From Anaerolineaceae bacterium UBA4081 (GTDB lineage Bacteria > Chloroflexota > Anaerolineae > Anaerolineales > Anaerolineaceae): a stretch of DNA of 6,591 nt. Of the stretch, positions 1 to 6,591 are shown one piece after another. The position numbers and the translations under genes were made by a program. How positions within the stretch are numbered: position 1 is the stretch's first letter; every line of letters begins with the position of its first letter. Location: positions 800 through 7,390 of the forward strand of contig DFYN01000028.1 in NCBI GenBank assembly GCA_002383615.1. Direction: 5' to 3'. The notes under the pieces were generated by a model. The model did no database searches. It had not been told where the DNA came from and saw nothing but the letters and a program-made list of their open reading frames with translations.

Positions 1-1812
1 ATTTTATCTGGTGGTCATGGCTCTATGCTCTTATATGCTCTCTTGTACCTGACCGGGTATGACCTCTCCCTCGATGAACTCAAATCCTTCAGGCAATGGG
101 GCAGCCGTACGCCGGGGCACCCTGAAGTTGGTCTGACGCCTGGTGTAGAAACGACAACTGGACCCCTTGGACAGGGCTTTGCTAATGGCGTGGGCATGGC
201 AATCGCAGAGACGCATCTTGCTGCCAAATTCAACCTACCCGAACATCAGATAATCAACCATTACACATATGCCATAGTGACGGATGGCGACCTTATGGAA
301 GGCGTAACGTCTGAAGCCGCCTCGCTGGCAGGTCATCTGCAATTAGGTAAGCTCATTTACTTATATGATGACAATCATATTTCGATTGACGGTAGTACTG
401 ACCTGGCTTTTACCGAGGACCGTGGAAAACGGTTTGAAGCATATGGTTGGCATGTGCAATACGTGGCAGATGGTAATGATGTAGAGGAAATTGACCGAGC
501 GATAAAGATTGCTAAAAACGACTTACGACCCTCCTTGATTTGTTGTCGTACCCAAATTGGTTACGGGCTTCCCACCCGCCAGAATACCGCTAAAGCGCAT
601 GGTGAGCCTCCTGGTGAAGAGGAATTGTTGGCTGCCAAGCGCGCCCTGGGTTGGCAGGAGTCTCCTTCGTTCTTTGTCCCAGAGGAAGTCCTATCCTTCT
701 ACCGACAGGCATTACCCAAAGGTGCAGTGGCTGAATCCAACTGGCAGCAGCAGATGGCTGCATACCAAACTACCTCCCCTGAGCTGCATGCAGAACTCAC
801 TCGCCGGATCGATGGCAAGCTGCCAAAGGATTGGGATAAGGACATCATCACTTTCGCACCCGACAGCAAAGGAATGGCAACCCGCGCTGCCTCTGGAAAA
901 GTGCTCAACAGCCTGGCACCAAATTTACCAGAGCTTCTGGGGGGATCAGCCGACCTGACGCCTTCAACATTAACATATCTCACAAACCTGGGCGACTTTC
1001 AAAAGGACACGCCCACCGGTCGCAACTTCCATTACGGTGTTCGCGAACATGGTATGGGCTCTATTCTAAACGGCATGGCGCTGCACGGCGGCATTCTCCC
1101 ATTCGGCGCGACCTTCCTGGTGTTTTCGGATTACATGCGCCCCACATTACGTTTGGCTGCCCTCTCCCATGTACCGACCATTTTTGTTTTCACCCACGAT
1201 TCCATTGGTTTAGGCGAAGATGGTCCCACCCATCAACCGGTGGAGCACCTGGCAGCGCTGCGCGCCATCCCCAACCTGACGGTTATTCGTCCTGCAGACG
1301 CCAACGAAGTTGCAGAAGCCTGGCGAACTGCCATTCTTAACCGGCACGGTCCAACAACGCTCATATTTTCCAGGCAAGCCATTCCAACCCTTGACCGGAC
1401 GGTTTATAGCCCGGCAAATAACCTGTCAAAAGGCGCGTATGTTTTAGCTGACCTCGGCAAGAAACCGCAGCTCATCTTGATGGCAAGCGGAACTGAGGTC
1501 TCGCTCATCACCCGAGCCGGTGAGTTATTAGCGGCTGAAGGCATTTCTGTTCGACTGGTTTCATTCCCATCCTGGGAATTATTTAGCGCTCAAGATAAAA
1601 CCTACCGCGACTCAGTACTGCTGCCGAGCCTGACCAAACGAATCGCTGTCGAAGCAGGCATCCGCCAGGGCTGGGAGCAATGGATTGGCGATAAAGGTCT
1701 ATTTATCGGGATGTCCGAATTTGGGGCTTCCGCGCCTGCCCCAATCCTGTATGAGAAATTTGGCATCACTGTCGAGCATATCATGCAAGCTGCTCATCAG
1801 CTGTTGAGCTAA
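1..1812 (+). CDS. tkt: Transketolase, 5' end cut by the window edge
   Basis: Thiamine-diphosphate (ThDP) enzyme of the non-oxidative pentose phosphate pathway, cytoplasmic. It moves two-carbon ketol units, for example xylulose 5-phosphate + ribose 5-phosphate to sedoheptulose 7-phosphate + glyceraldehyde 3-phosphate. The frame is open from base 1, and the first eight codons read ILSGGHGS, the family's conserved motif ahead of the first Met at base 25. That Met is therefore internal and the gene starts left of the window. 603 residues are visible against about 660 in the family, so roughly 60 are missing. In visible numbering: TPGVETTTGPLGQG at 46-59, cofactor-binding TDGDLMEG at 94-101 with DDN at 123-125, His200 in AHGEPPG, GGSADLTPS at 314-322, GVREHG at 346-351 with the ThDP-activating Glu349, and GEDGPTHQPVEH at 405-416 with the substrate-binding Asp and His. 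The C-terminal domain is complete (SEFGASAPA). It is the first visible gene of a run with rpiB and tal-pgi. Confidence 0.96.
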   Translation: MLSGGHGSMLLYALLYLTGYDLSLDELKSFRQWGSRTPGHPEVGLTPGVETTTGPLGQGFANGVGMAIAETHLAAKFNLPEHQIINHYTYAIVTDGDLMEGVTSEAASLAGHLQLGKLIYLYDDNHISIDGSTDLAFTEDRGKRFEAYGWHVQYVADGNDVEEIDRAIKIAKNDLRPSLICCRTQIGYGLPTRQNTAKAHGEPPGEEELLAAKRALGWQESPSFFVPEEVLSFYRQALPKGAVAESNWQQQMAAYQTTSPELHAELTRRIDGKLPKDWDKDIITFAPDSKGMATRAASGKVLNSLAPNLPELLGGSADLTPSTLTYLTNLGDFQKDTPTGRNFHYGVREHGMGSILNGMALHGGILPFGATFLVFSDYMRPTLRLAALSHVPTIFVFTHDSIGLGEDGPTHQPVEHLAALRAIPNLTVIRPADANEVAEAWRTAILNRHGPTTLIFSRQAIPTLDRTVYSPANNLSKGAYVLADLGKKPQLILMASGTEVSLITRAGELLAAEGISVRLVSFPSWELFSAQDKTYRDSVLLPSLTKRIAVEAGIRQGWEQWIGDKGLFIGMSEFGASAPAPILYEKFGITVEHIMQAAHQLLS

Positions 1813-1817
1813 GGAGG
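1811..1817 (+). promoter_or_regulatory. Strong Shine-Dalgarno site of rpiB, overlapping the tkt stop
   Basis: AAGGAGG lies 5 bases before the rpiB ATG at 1823 and includes the last two bases of the transketolase TAA stop (1810-1812). A near-consensus ribosome site inside the stop codon suggests that ribosomes finishing tkt can pass directly to rpiB. It also fixes the rpiB start. Confidence 0.8.
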
Positions 1818-1822
1818 CTATC

Positions 1823-2269
1823 ATGCGAATTGCAATTGCCTGCGACCACGCCGGTTTCCCGCTGAAAGCAGCAGTTACTGAAGTCGTCAATTCAGCCGGT
1901 CATCAGGTCTTCGATTTCGGCACAGACAGTACTGAGCCTGTTGATTATCCGGATGTGGTTGAACGAGCCTGCCGCGCTTTACAAAAAAGTGAGGTGGATC
2001 GGGCTATCATCTTGTGCGGTTCAGGAATTGGCGCAGCCATCGCAGCAAATAAACTAAAAGGAGTCTATGCTTGTGTCTGCCACGACTCATATTCTGCTGC
2101 ACAGGGTGTTGAACATGACAATATGAACACCCTCAGCCTGGGTGCGCGCGTCATCGGCGTTGAAGTTGCCCGTGCTTGCGTCCTGGCGTTCCTGGGCGCT
2201 GAGTTTTCGACCGAAGAACGACACCGTCGCCGTGTCTCCAAAATTCGAATACTTGAACAGGAAGGCTGA
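1823..2269 (+). CDS. rpiB: Ribose-5-phosphate isomerase B (RpiB/LacA/LacB family)
   Basis: Cytoplasmic aldose-ketose isomerase that interconverts ribose 5-phosphate and ribulose 5-phosphate, linking ribose supply to the transketolase next to it. The 148 residues match the usual family length (about 145-160). Visible motifs: N-terminal MRIAIACDHAG with the substrate-binding Asp8-His9, DFGTDS at 31-36, VDYPD at 40-44, and LCGSGIG at 64-70, where Cys65 matches the catalytic base of the E. coli-type enzyme. EHDNMNTLSLGARVIG at 97-112 contains His98, equivalent to the ring-opening His. The Arg-rich ERHRRRVSKI near the C-terminus matches the phosphate-binding arginines. LacA/LacB galactose-6-phosphate isomerase subunits are relatives, but a single copy with catalytic Cys between pentose phosphate genes argues for RpiB. 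Allose-6-phosphate activity is possible and cannot be excluded. The gap is 10 bases from tkt and 3 bases to tal-pgi. Confidence 0.94.
   Translation: MRIAIACDHAGFPLKAAVTEVVNSAGHQVFDFGTDSTEPVDYPDVVERACRALQKSEVDRAIILCGSGIGAAIAANKLKGVYACVCHDSYSAAQGVEHDNMNTLSLGARVIGVEVARACVLAFLGAEFSTEERHRRRVSKIRILEQEG
2259..2265 (+). promoter_or_regulatory. Shine-Dalgarno site of tal-pgi, inside the end of rpiB
   Basis: AGGAAGG lies within the last codons of rpiB, 7 bases before the ATG at 2273. The rpiB stop (TGA, 2267-2269) falls between this site and the start codon, an arrangement typical of translationally coupled genes. It supports 2273 as the start of the fusion gene. Confidence 0.65.
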
Positions 2270-2272
2270 TCC

Positions 2273-5035
2273 ATGGACCGAATTGCAGCGCTTCACAAAT
2301 TGGGGCAATCCATTTGGTATGACAACATTGAGCGACGCCTTCTGATCAATGGGCAACTCGCTGACATGATTTCCCGCGGAGAGATTCGCGGTATCACCTC
2401 CAATCCTTCCATTTTTCATAATGCCATTGCTAAAACCAATGACTACGACAGCGCCATGCAACCGATGGCATGGTCGGGATGGAAAACCGAAGATATATTC
2501 TGGCAATTAGCCGTGGAAGATGTCCGTTCTGCTGCTGACCTTTTCAAACCCCTGTATGAAGAAACCTCTGGCGGCGATGGTTATGTCTCCCTGGAGGTCT
2601 CACCTAAATTGGCGCATGACAGCCGGAAAACCTTCCGCGACGTCCAACACCTGTGGTCCTGGGTGGATCGCCCTAACTTGATGATTAAGATACCTGCTAC
2701 CCCTGAAGGTTTGCCAGCGATTCGAAAAGCGATTGCAGCAGGCATCAATGTCAATGTGACGCTCATTTTTTCACTTGAACGCTATGCTGAAGTGATGGAT
2801 GCTTACTTGAGCGGGCTTGAAGACCGTTTGAAAGCAGGGAAACCTCTTGCAGGCATTGCGAGTGTCGCTTCTTTCTTCGTGTCCCGCGTGGATACCAAGG
2901 TTGACGCCAAACTCAAAGCGAATGGCTCTTTGCCTGCCTTAGCGTTGATGGGTAAAGCCGCAATCGCAAATACACGCCTTGCCTATGCCCTGTATAAAAA
3001 GACATTCTCAAGCGAGCGATTTGAAAGGCTCCAAAAAGCCGGCGCGCAGGTGCAGCGTCCATTATGGGCTTCAACGAGCACCAAGAACCCTGATTATCGA
3101 GACGTCCTTTACATCGAAGAATTGATTGGTCCTCAAACAGTCAATACCGTGCCACCCACTACCCTCGACGCATTCCGCGACCATGGTCAAGCGAATCTTA
3201 CCCTTGAACAGCACCTGGACGACGCACAGCAACAACTGGATGCAATTGAGGCATTGGGTATTTCGATGCGTTCTGTTACTCAGGAACTTGAAGATGAAGG
3301 CGTTAAATCTTTTTCAGATGCATTCACTGCCATGCTGCAAACTATCAATGTGCGCCGCAAGCAGATGGTTTCCGCGTTAGGTTCTCTTCAACCTTTTGTG
3401 GCTTCGCGCGTTTCTACCCTTGAATCAAACCACACAGTTAAACGGATATTTGAATTGGATTCCAGCCTTTGGACCAGCGACGCGGCGGAACAAGCTGAAA
3501 TCCGCCACCGATTGGGTTGGTTGAATGCTCCCACCAGTGCAAAGGCATATATCGCCGATGCAGAAGCCCTTGCCAGAGAAGTTGTTGATGAAGGGTACAC
3601 ACAGGTCATATTGCTCGGCATGGGCGGCTCATCGCTGGCGCCTGAAGTCTATCGGCTGGTCTTTGGCGTTGGCAAAGTCCGCGAGCATCGTGCCCTTGAC
3701 CTGGCTATTCTTGACTCAACTGACCCGGCTCAAGTCAGGGCAGTAGCGCGATTAGCTCCGATGGAGGAGACGCTTTTCATTGTGTCTTCAAAATCCGGCA
3801 GCACCAGCGAGGTCAACGCATTCTTAAGTTTCTTCTGGGCAAAAGCACAAAAAAAGTTCGGCAAGAAAGCCGGCAGGCATTTTATCGCCATTACTGACCC
3901 CGGCACCGCCCTCGAAAGAACAGCCCATGAACGTGGCTTTCGGCAAACATTCATCTCTGACCCATCCGTTGGCGGACGCTATTCAGCCCTGACACCTTTT
4001 GGCATCGTCCCCGCCGCATTATTAGGGATAGATCTGCCAAACCTCATCGAATCTGCGGAACAAATGCTGCGAGAATGCCAGCCTGAAATACCTGCCGGTC
4101 GCAATCCAGGCTTGGTGTTGGGTGCAGTGATGGCTGAAGCAGCGGTGCACGGCAAGGACAAGATGACCATCCTAACCGATGCTGGCTTATCATCTTTTGG
4201 GTCATGGATGGAACAATTAATTGCGGAATCCAGTGGGAAAAAGGGAAAGGGCATCATACCCATTGATATTGAACCCATCACGCCCATCCGGAACCTGAGC
4301 CGCGACCGTTGGTTTGTTTATCTTCGCTCCACTGGAGAGCAAGACAAACGCGTCATTCAACTTCAGCGGGCAGGACATCCGGTGGTTGTGCTTGCGGTGC
4401 CCTCACCCATCCAATTAGGCGCCGAATTTTATCGGTGCGAATTTGCCACTGCTGTTGCTTGTGCCATCATTGGCGTTAATGGGTTTGACCAGCCGGATGT
4501 TCAAGACAACAAGACCCGCACTGAACAAAACATCCGCACGTTTCAGGAAACCGGTAAATTGGAAGAAGGTTCTCCGATTTGGAGTAGTGGATCGGTGTCT
4601 GTCTATGGCAGTCATTTTTCAGGTGTAGAGAAATCCAGCGACCTCACTGCGGTGGTTTCTGCTTTCCTTGCCAGTATCCGACCAGGCGACTATATTGCCC
4701 TGAACGCATACCTTCCACGCAACCCAATGATGCTAAAACGTTTACAGCGCATTCGCCGTAAACTCCTCCAAAAAACTGGCTGTGCTACAACCCTTGGTTT
4801 TGGTCCCCGCTTCCTGCATTCCACCGGACAATTGCACAAAGGGGGACCGGATAGTGGCGTATTCATCCAGATTACTGCCGATCCCACATCTGACTTGCAA
4901 ATCCCTGGTCAAGGCTTATCCTTTGGGACATTGGAACGTGCGCAAGCGTTAGGTGACCTGGAAGCTTTGCTCGCCCGAGGTCGTCGAGTCATCCGAATTC
5001 ACTTAAAACTTGCCGACCTGGATAAAATTGCATGA
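2273..5035 (+). CDS. tal-pgi: Bifunctional transaldolase / glucose-6-phosphate isomerase (Tal-Pgi fusion)
   Basis: One uninterrupted 920-residue frame with two enzyme domains, cytoplasmic. The transaldolase part (about 1-370) moves a dihydroxyacetone unit between sedoheptulose 7-phosphate and glyceraldehyde 3-phosphate, giving fructose 6-phosphate and erythrose 4-phosphate. It shows WYDNI with Asp17, TSNPSIF at 42-48, SLEVSP at 106-111, NLMIKIPAT with Schiff-base Lys139, NVTLIFS at 161-167 and WASTSTKNP at 265-273, and resembles the longer mycobacterial-type transaldolases. The isomerase part (about 375-920) converts fructose 6-phosphate to glucose 6-phosphate. It shows LGMGGSSLAPE at 448-458, SSKSGST at 505-511, SVGGRYSALTPFG at 565-577, QLIAESSGKKGKG at 648-660 with the likely catalytic Glu652, GFDQPDVQDNK at 737-747 with Lys747, and GPRFLHSTGQLHKGG at 844-858. 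The length fits known Tal-Pgi fusions (about 950). Both sets of motifs are intact, so both activities are expected. It is the last gene of the cluster and is followed by a terminator. Confidence 0.96.
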   Translation: MDRIAALHKLGQSIWYDNIERRLLINGQLADMISRGEIRGITSNPSIFHNAIAKTNDYDSAMQPMAWSGWKTEDIFWQLAVEDVRSAADLFKPLYEETSGGDGYVSLEVSPKLAHDSRKTFRDVQHLWSWVDRPNLMIKIPATPEGLPAIRKAIAAGINVNVTLIFSLERYAEVMDAYLSGLEDRLKAGKPLAGIASVASFFVSRVDTKVDAKLKANGSLPALALMGKAAIANTRLAYALYKKTFSSERFERLQKAGAQVQRPLWASTSTKNPDYRDVLYIEELIGPQTVNTVPPTTLDAFRDHGQANLTLEQHLDDAQQQLDAIEALGISMRSVTQELEDEGVKSFSDAFTAMLQTINVRRKQMVSALGSLQPFVASRVSTLESNHTVKRIFELDSSLWTSDAAEQAEIRHRLGWLNAPTSAKAYIADAEALAREVVDEGYTQVILLGMGGSSLAPEVYRLVFGVGKVREHRALDLAILDSTDPAQVRAVARLAPMEETLFIVSSKSGSTSEVNAFLSFFWAKAQKKFGKKAGRHFIAITDPGTALERTAHERGFRQTFISDPSVGGRYSALTPFGIVPAALLGIDLPNLIESAEQMLRECQPEIPAGRNPGLVLGAVMAEAAVHGKDKMTILTDAGLSSFGSWMEQLIAESSGKKGKGIIPIDIEPITPIRNLSRDRWFVYLRSTGEQDKRVIQLQRAGHPVVVLAVPSPIQLGAEFYRCEFATAVACAIIGVNGFDQPDVQDNKTRTEQNIRTFQETGKLEEGSPIWSSGSVSVYGSHFSGVEKSSDLTAVVSAFLASIRPGDYIALNAYLPRNPMMLKRLQRIRRKLLQKTGCATTLGFGPRFLHSTGQLHKGGPDSGVFIQITADPTSDLQIPGQGLSFGTLERAQALGDLEALLARGRRVIRIHLKLADLDKIA

Positions 5036-5072
5036 AAAGCCTCCCGCCCGCAGTTCCCTGCGGGCGGGCTTT
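5036..5072. terminator. Probable bidirectional rho-independent terminator between convergent genes
   Basis: A perfect 11-bp stem pairs 5043-5053 (CCCGCCCGCAG) with 5058-5068 (CTGCGGGCGGG) around a 4-base loop, TTCC. AAAG at 5036-5039 can extend the stem with CTTT at 5069-5072 if three bases bulge. On the + strand the stem is followed by CTTT, and on the - strand by AGGCTTTT, so both T runs are short. It begins one base after the tal-pgi stop and ends four bases before the pxpA stop, so it probably ends both transcripts. The weak T tracts make efficiency uncertain, but the very GC-rich stem and its position are convincing. Confidence 0.82.
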
Positions 5073-5075
5073 GGA

Positions 5076-5831
5076 TTATTCGGGTTTCCTAATGAATATT
5101 CCTGCGCGCTCCAATGCGGTTCGCACAGCTTTTGCATTTTCCAGAGCTCTGGGGTGGTCTCCATGCAAACACAGGGTGTCAACCCTACGGAACTCAGTTT
5201 GCCCTCCAAGGTTGACGCCAATACCTCTGGATGCCAATTCCACGGCATGCTCAGCAATTTGACCTGGTTCATGGATTATGGCACCAGGAAGGGTGCGCGG
5301 CATGAGGGTCCCGTCAGCTGAATAGCCCCGATCAGGAAAGCCCTCCGCCAAGATCGGAATCCCAACCTTTTCCGCAGCAATTAACAATTCTGAGCCAGGC
5401 AAACCGACTATCTTAAGGTTTTTGTCCAAGCAAGCAACTGCATTCACAATTGCAGACGCCAGTTCTTTATTCTTCATCGCCTGGTTGTATAAGGCACCAT
5501 GAGGCTTTACATGGACGAGGTTAACGCCTTCAGCCCGGCAAAACCCCATGAGCGCTCCAACTTGATAAACGATCAGCGCTTCCACTTCGCGAGGCGCAAT
5601 CTGCATGTCGCGCCTGCCAAATCCCTGCAAATCAGGATAACCGGGATGAGCGCCGATGGCTACACTTGCCAGTGCAGCCAAATGAACCGTTTGTGCCATC
5701 ACCTGCGGATCACCTGCATGAAAGCCGCAGGCAATATTGACAGAGGTCACCAGGGTCATCATGGCTTCATCCTCACCCATCCGATAAGCGCCAAAACTTT
5801 CGCCCAGATCGCAATTCAAGTCAATGACCAT
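5076..5831 (-). CDS. pxpA: 5-oxoprolinase subunit A (LamB/YcsF family)
   Basis: Subunit of the prokaryotic PxpABC 5-oxoprolinase, which uses ATP to open 5-oxoproline (pyroglutamate) to glutamate in the cytoplasm. The family was formerly annotated as lactam-utilisation protein LamB/YcsF. The 251 residues match the usual length of about 250. Motifs run in family order: DLNCDLGESFGAY at 4-16, NIACGFHAGD at 32-41, GAHPGYPDLQGFGRR at 60-74, VKPHGALYN at 108-116, EGFPDRGYSADGTL at 163-176 and LHGDHP at 222-227. The Asp and His residues in these motifs are those expected in the TIM-barrel-like active site. The start at 5831 gives the typical MxIDLNCDLGE N-terminus and has GGAGGA 9 bases upstream. 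The start overlaps the end of pxpC by 16 bases. It is the last gene of a leftward operon and converges on tal-pgi. Nothing in it looks truncated or foreign. Confidence 0.95.
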   Translation of the reverse strand: MVIDLNCDLGESFGAYRMGEDEAMMTLVTSVNIACGFHAGDPQVMAQTVHLAALASVAIGAHPGYPDLQGFGRRDMQIAPREVEALIVYQVGALMGFCRAEGVNLVHVKPHGALYNQAMKNKELASAIVNAVACLDKNLKIVGLPGSELLIAAEKVGIPILAEGFPDRGYSADGTLMPRTLPGAIIHEPGQIAEHAVELASRGIGVNLGGQTEFRRVDTLCLHGDHPRALENAKAVRTALERAGIFIRKPE

Positions 5832-6591
5832 ATTTCGTCTTCCTCCAACGGCTCGTTTAGCCAGCCGTGCAGCATTTCTAATTGATTAATAGCTTCTTCA
5901 TTTGTCGATGGATAGAATGAGACGCTTCCACAATTCGGTGGACATTGTGCAATGATTGGCAAATCTGCAATTGGCACAATCCCAATCACCGGATATCCTC
6001 CAACCGTTTGATGGTCCGCCATCAAGATGATCGGCAGTCCATTTTGGGGGACCTGGATCGTCCCGGCGACCACACCTTCTGACAACAATTCGTTGCTAAC
6101 CCGGGTGACTAATTTATCACCCATCAGGCGGTAACCCATCCGATTTGAAGAAGGGTCAATATTGAATGAAGATTCAAACAATGATTGCCTTGATTCTGTG
6201 CTAAGCCATTCAAAATGAGGACCCGGCAACACACCTACTCTTGCAGTTTGTGAATACTGGGGGGTGCGTTCTAGATTCCACGTACCTCCTGCCAACCTGC
6301 TCCAATCCGAATCGGTTGATCCTACAGGAAGGACATCACCTGACTGTAATGCCCTACCTTCCAAGCCCCCAAAGTGCGCCATCAGGCAGGTGGAACGCGA
6401 ACCCATTACCTCAGGCACATCCACCCCACCCGAAATTGCCAGATAGCACCATGCCCCCTGAGCATCCGTAATTGCCAATTGATCGCCGTGATGCAGCCGG
6501 ATGGCAGTCCAGAATGACATTGGCAGGTGGGTTACCTTAATTGACCCCCCTACACCTGTGACTGCAATCAGAAGTTCTCCAATCGCGGTAA
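5816..6591 (-). CDS. pxpC: 5-oxoprolinase subunit C (biotin-dependent carboxyltransferase family, KipA-like), 5' end cut by the window edge
   Basis: Partner of PxpA and PxpB in ATP-dependent 5-oxoproline hydrolysis. Databases often name the family urea amidolyase-related, allophanate hydrolase subunit 2 or KipA (kinase-inhibitor antagonist in Bacillus). The frame stays open to the right edge (first full codon at 6589). Residues before the Met at 6520 still fit the family (TAIGELLIAVTG), so that Met is internal. 257 residues are visible against roughly 310-340 in full-length members, so an estimated 60-80 are missing. In visible numbering: LAISGGVDVPEVMGSRST at 50-67, FGGLEGRALQSGD at 73-85, SNRMGYRL at 148-155, and the long conserved block from ELLSEGV (167-173) through GTIQVPQNGLPI to MADHQTVGGYPVIG (190-203). 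The stop (TGA, 5816-5818) lies inside pxpA, a 16-base overlap implying coupled translation. A stand-alone allophanate hydrolase role is less likely because pxpA is adjacent. Confidence 0.93.
   Translation of the reverse strand, partial: TAIGELLIAVTGVGGSIKVTHLPMSFWTAIRLHHGDQLAITDAQGAWCYLAISGGVDVPEVMGSRSTCLMAHFGGLEGRALQSGDVLPVGSTDSDWSRLAGGTWNLERTPQYSQTARVGVLPGPHFEWLSTESRQSLFESSFNIDPSSNRMGYRLMGDKLVTRVSNELLSEGVVAGTIQVPQNGLPIILMADHQTVGGYPVIGIVPIADLPIIAQCPPNCGSVSFYPSTNEEAINQLEMLHGWLNEPLEEDEIWSLT
5841..5846 (-). promoter_or_regulatory. Shine-Dalgarno site of pxpA, inside the end of pxpC
   Basis: Read on the minus strand, GGAGGA sits 9 bases before the pxpA ATG at 5831-5829. It lies within the last codons of pxpC (the Glu-Glu-Asp-Glu stretch), so pxpA is read from the same message, and ribosomes ending pxpC stop just past the pxpA start. 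It supports the chosen pxpA start. Confidence 0.7.

Noticed and set aside
25..27. ATG at 25 as the transketolase start
   Set aside because: The frame is open to base 1 and the preceding residues form the conserved SGGHGS motif. The protein would otherwise lack its N-terminal cofactor-domain segment.
557..958. Plus-strand open frame of 133 codons inside transketolase
   Set aside because: Out-of-frame reading of conserved transketolase sequence with no recognisable domain. It is a shadow frame.
2087..2506. Minus-strand open frame of 139 codons across the rpiB/tal-pgi junction
   Set aside because: It lies opposite two clearly recognised genes, shows no family motif and has low-complexity Arg/Ser/Ala composition typical of antisense reading. 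No convincing ribosome site was seen.
3365..3400. Possibility that tal-pgi is two genes joined by a sequencing error, or has an internal pgi start near Met365
   Set aside because: The frame is continuous, the linker is ordinary coding sequence, no good ribosome site was seen before the internal Met, and the total length matches known fusions.
5036..5075. Hairpin as a riboswitch, attachment site or small RNA gene
   Set aside because: It is a single simple stem-loop directly between two convergent stop codons, with nothing further in the gap. A shared terminator explains it fully.
5499..5885. Plus-strand open frame of 128 codons opposite pxpA and the end of pxpC
   Set aside because: It runs antisense to well-conserved pxpA motifs. 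Its translation is rich in Cys, His, Met and Ser with no family resemblance.
6518..6520. ATG at 6520 (minus strand) as the pxpC start
   Set aside because: The frame continues to the window edge with family-like residues (TAIGELLIAVTG), and a start here would remove about a quarter of the usual protein. No Shine-Dalgarno sequence precedes it.

Overview
The window looks like bacterial chromosomal DNA with ordinary core metabolism, densely coded at roughly 50% GC. The best guess for the host is a member of Chloroflexota, probably the Anaerolineae. That rests on the one-polypeptide transaldolase/glucose-6-phosphate isomerase fusion, its place directly after transketolase and rpiB, and the general flavour of the proteins. 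It is an inference and has not been tested by any search. No tRNA, rRNA, CRISPR array, insertion sequence, phage gene or attachment site was seen.

Left part (1-5035, + strand): a compact three-gene cluster for the non-oxidative pentose phosphate pathway and its junction with glycolysis. It holds a transketolase cut by the left edge (about 60 residues missing), ribose-5-phosphate isomerase B (rpiB), and a 920-residue fusion of transaldolase (N-terminal) with phosphoglucose isomerase (C-terminal). Gaps are 10 and 3 bases, each start has a good Shine-Dalgarno sequence, and the unit is probably one transcript whose promoter lies left of the window. Together the genes interconvert pentose phosphates with fructose 6-phosphate and glyceraldehyde 3-phosphate. 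The last protein can also turn fructose 6-phosphate into glucose 6-phosphate.

Middle (5036-5075): the 40-base gap between convergent genes is almost filled by a perfect 11-bp GC-rich hairpin with short T runs on both sides, a likely bidirectional terminator.

Right part (5076-6591, - strand): the end of a 5-oxoprolinase operon. It is read right to left as pxpC (biotin-dependent carboxyltransferase family, cut by the right edge) and then pxpA (LamB/YcsF family), overlapping by 16 bases. PxpB would be expected just beyond the right edge. The complex hydrolyses 5-oxoproline (pyroglutamate), a damage product of glutamine and glutamate, back to glutamate using ATP.

I found no clearly new biological system. 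The most noteworthy items are the bifunctional Tal-Pgi protein with both sets of active-site motifs intact, the tight gene packing, and the shared terminator.
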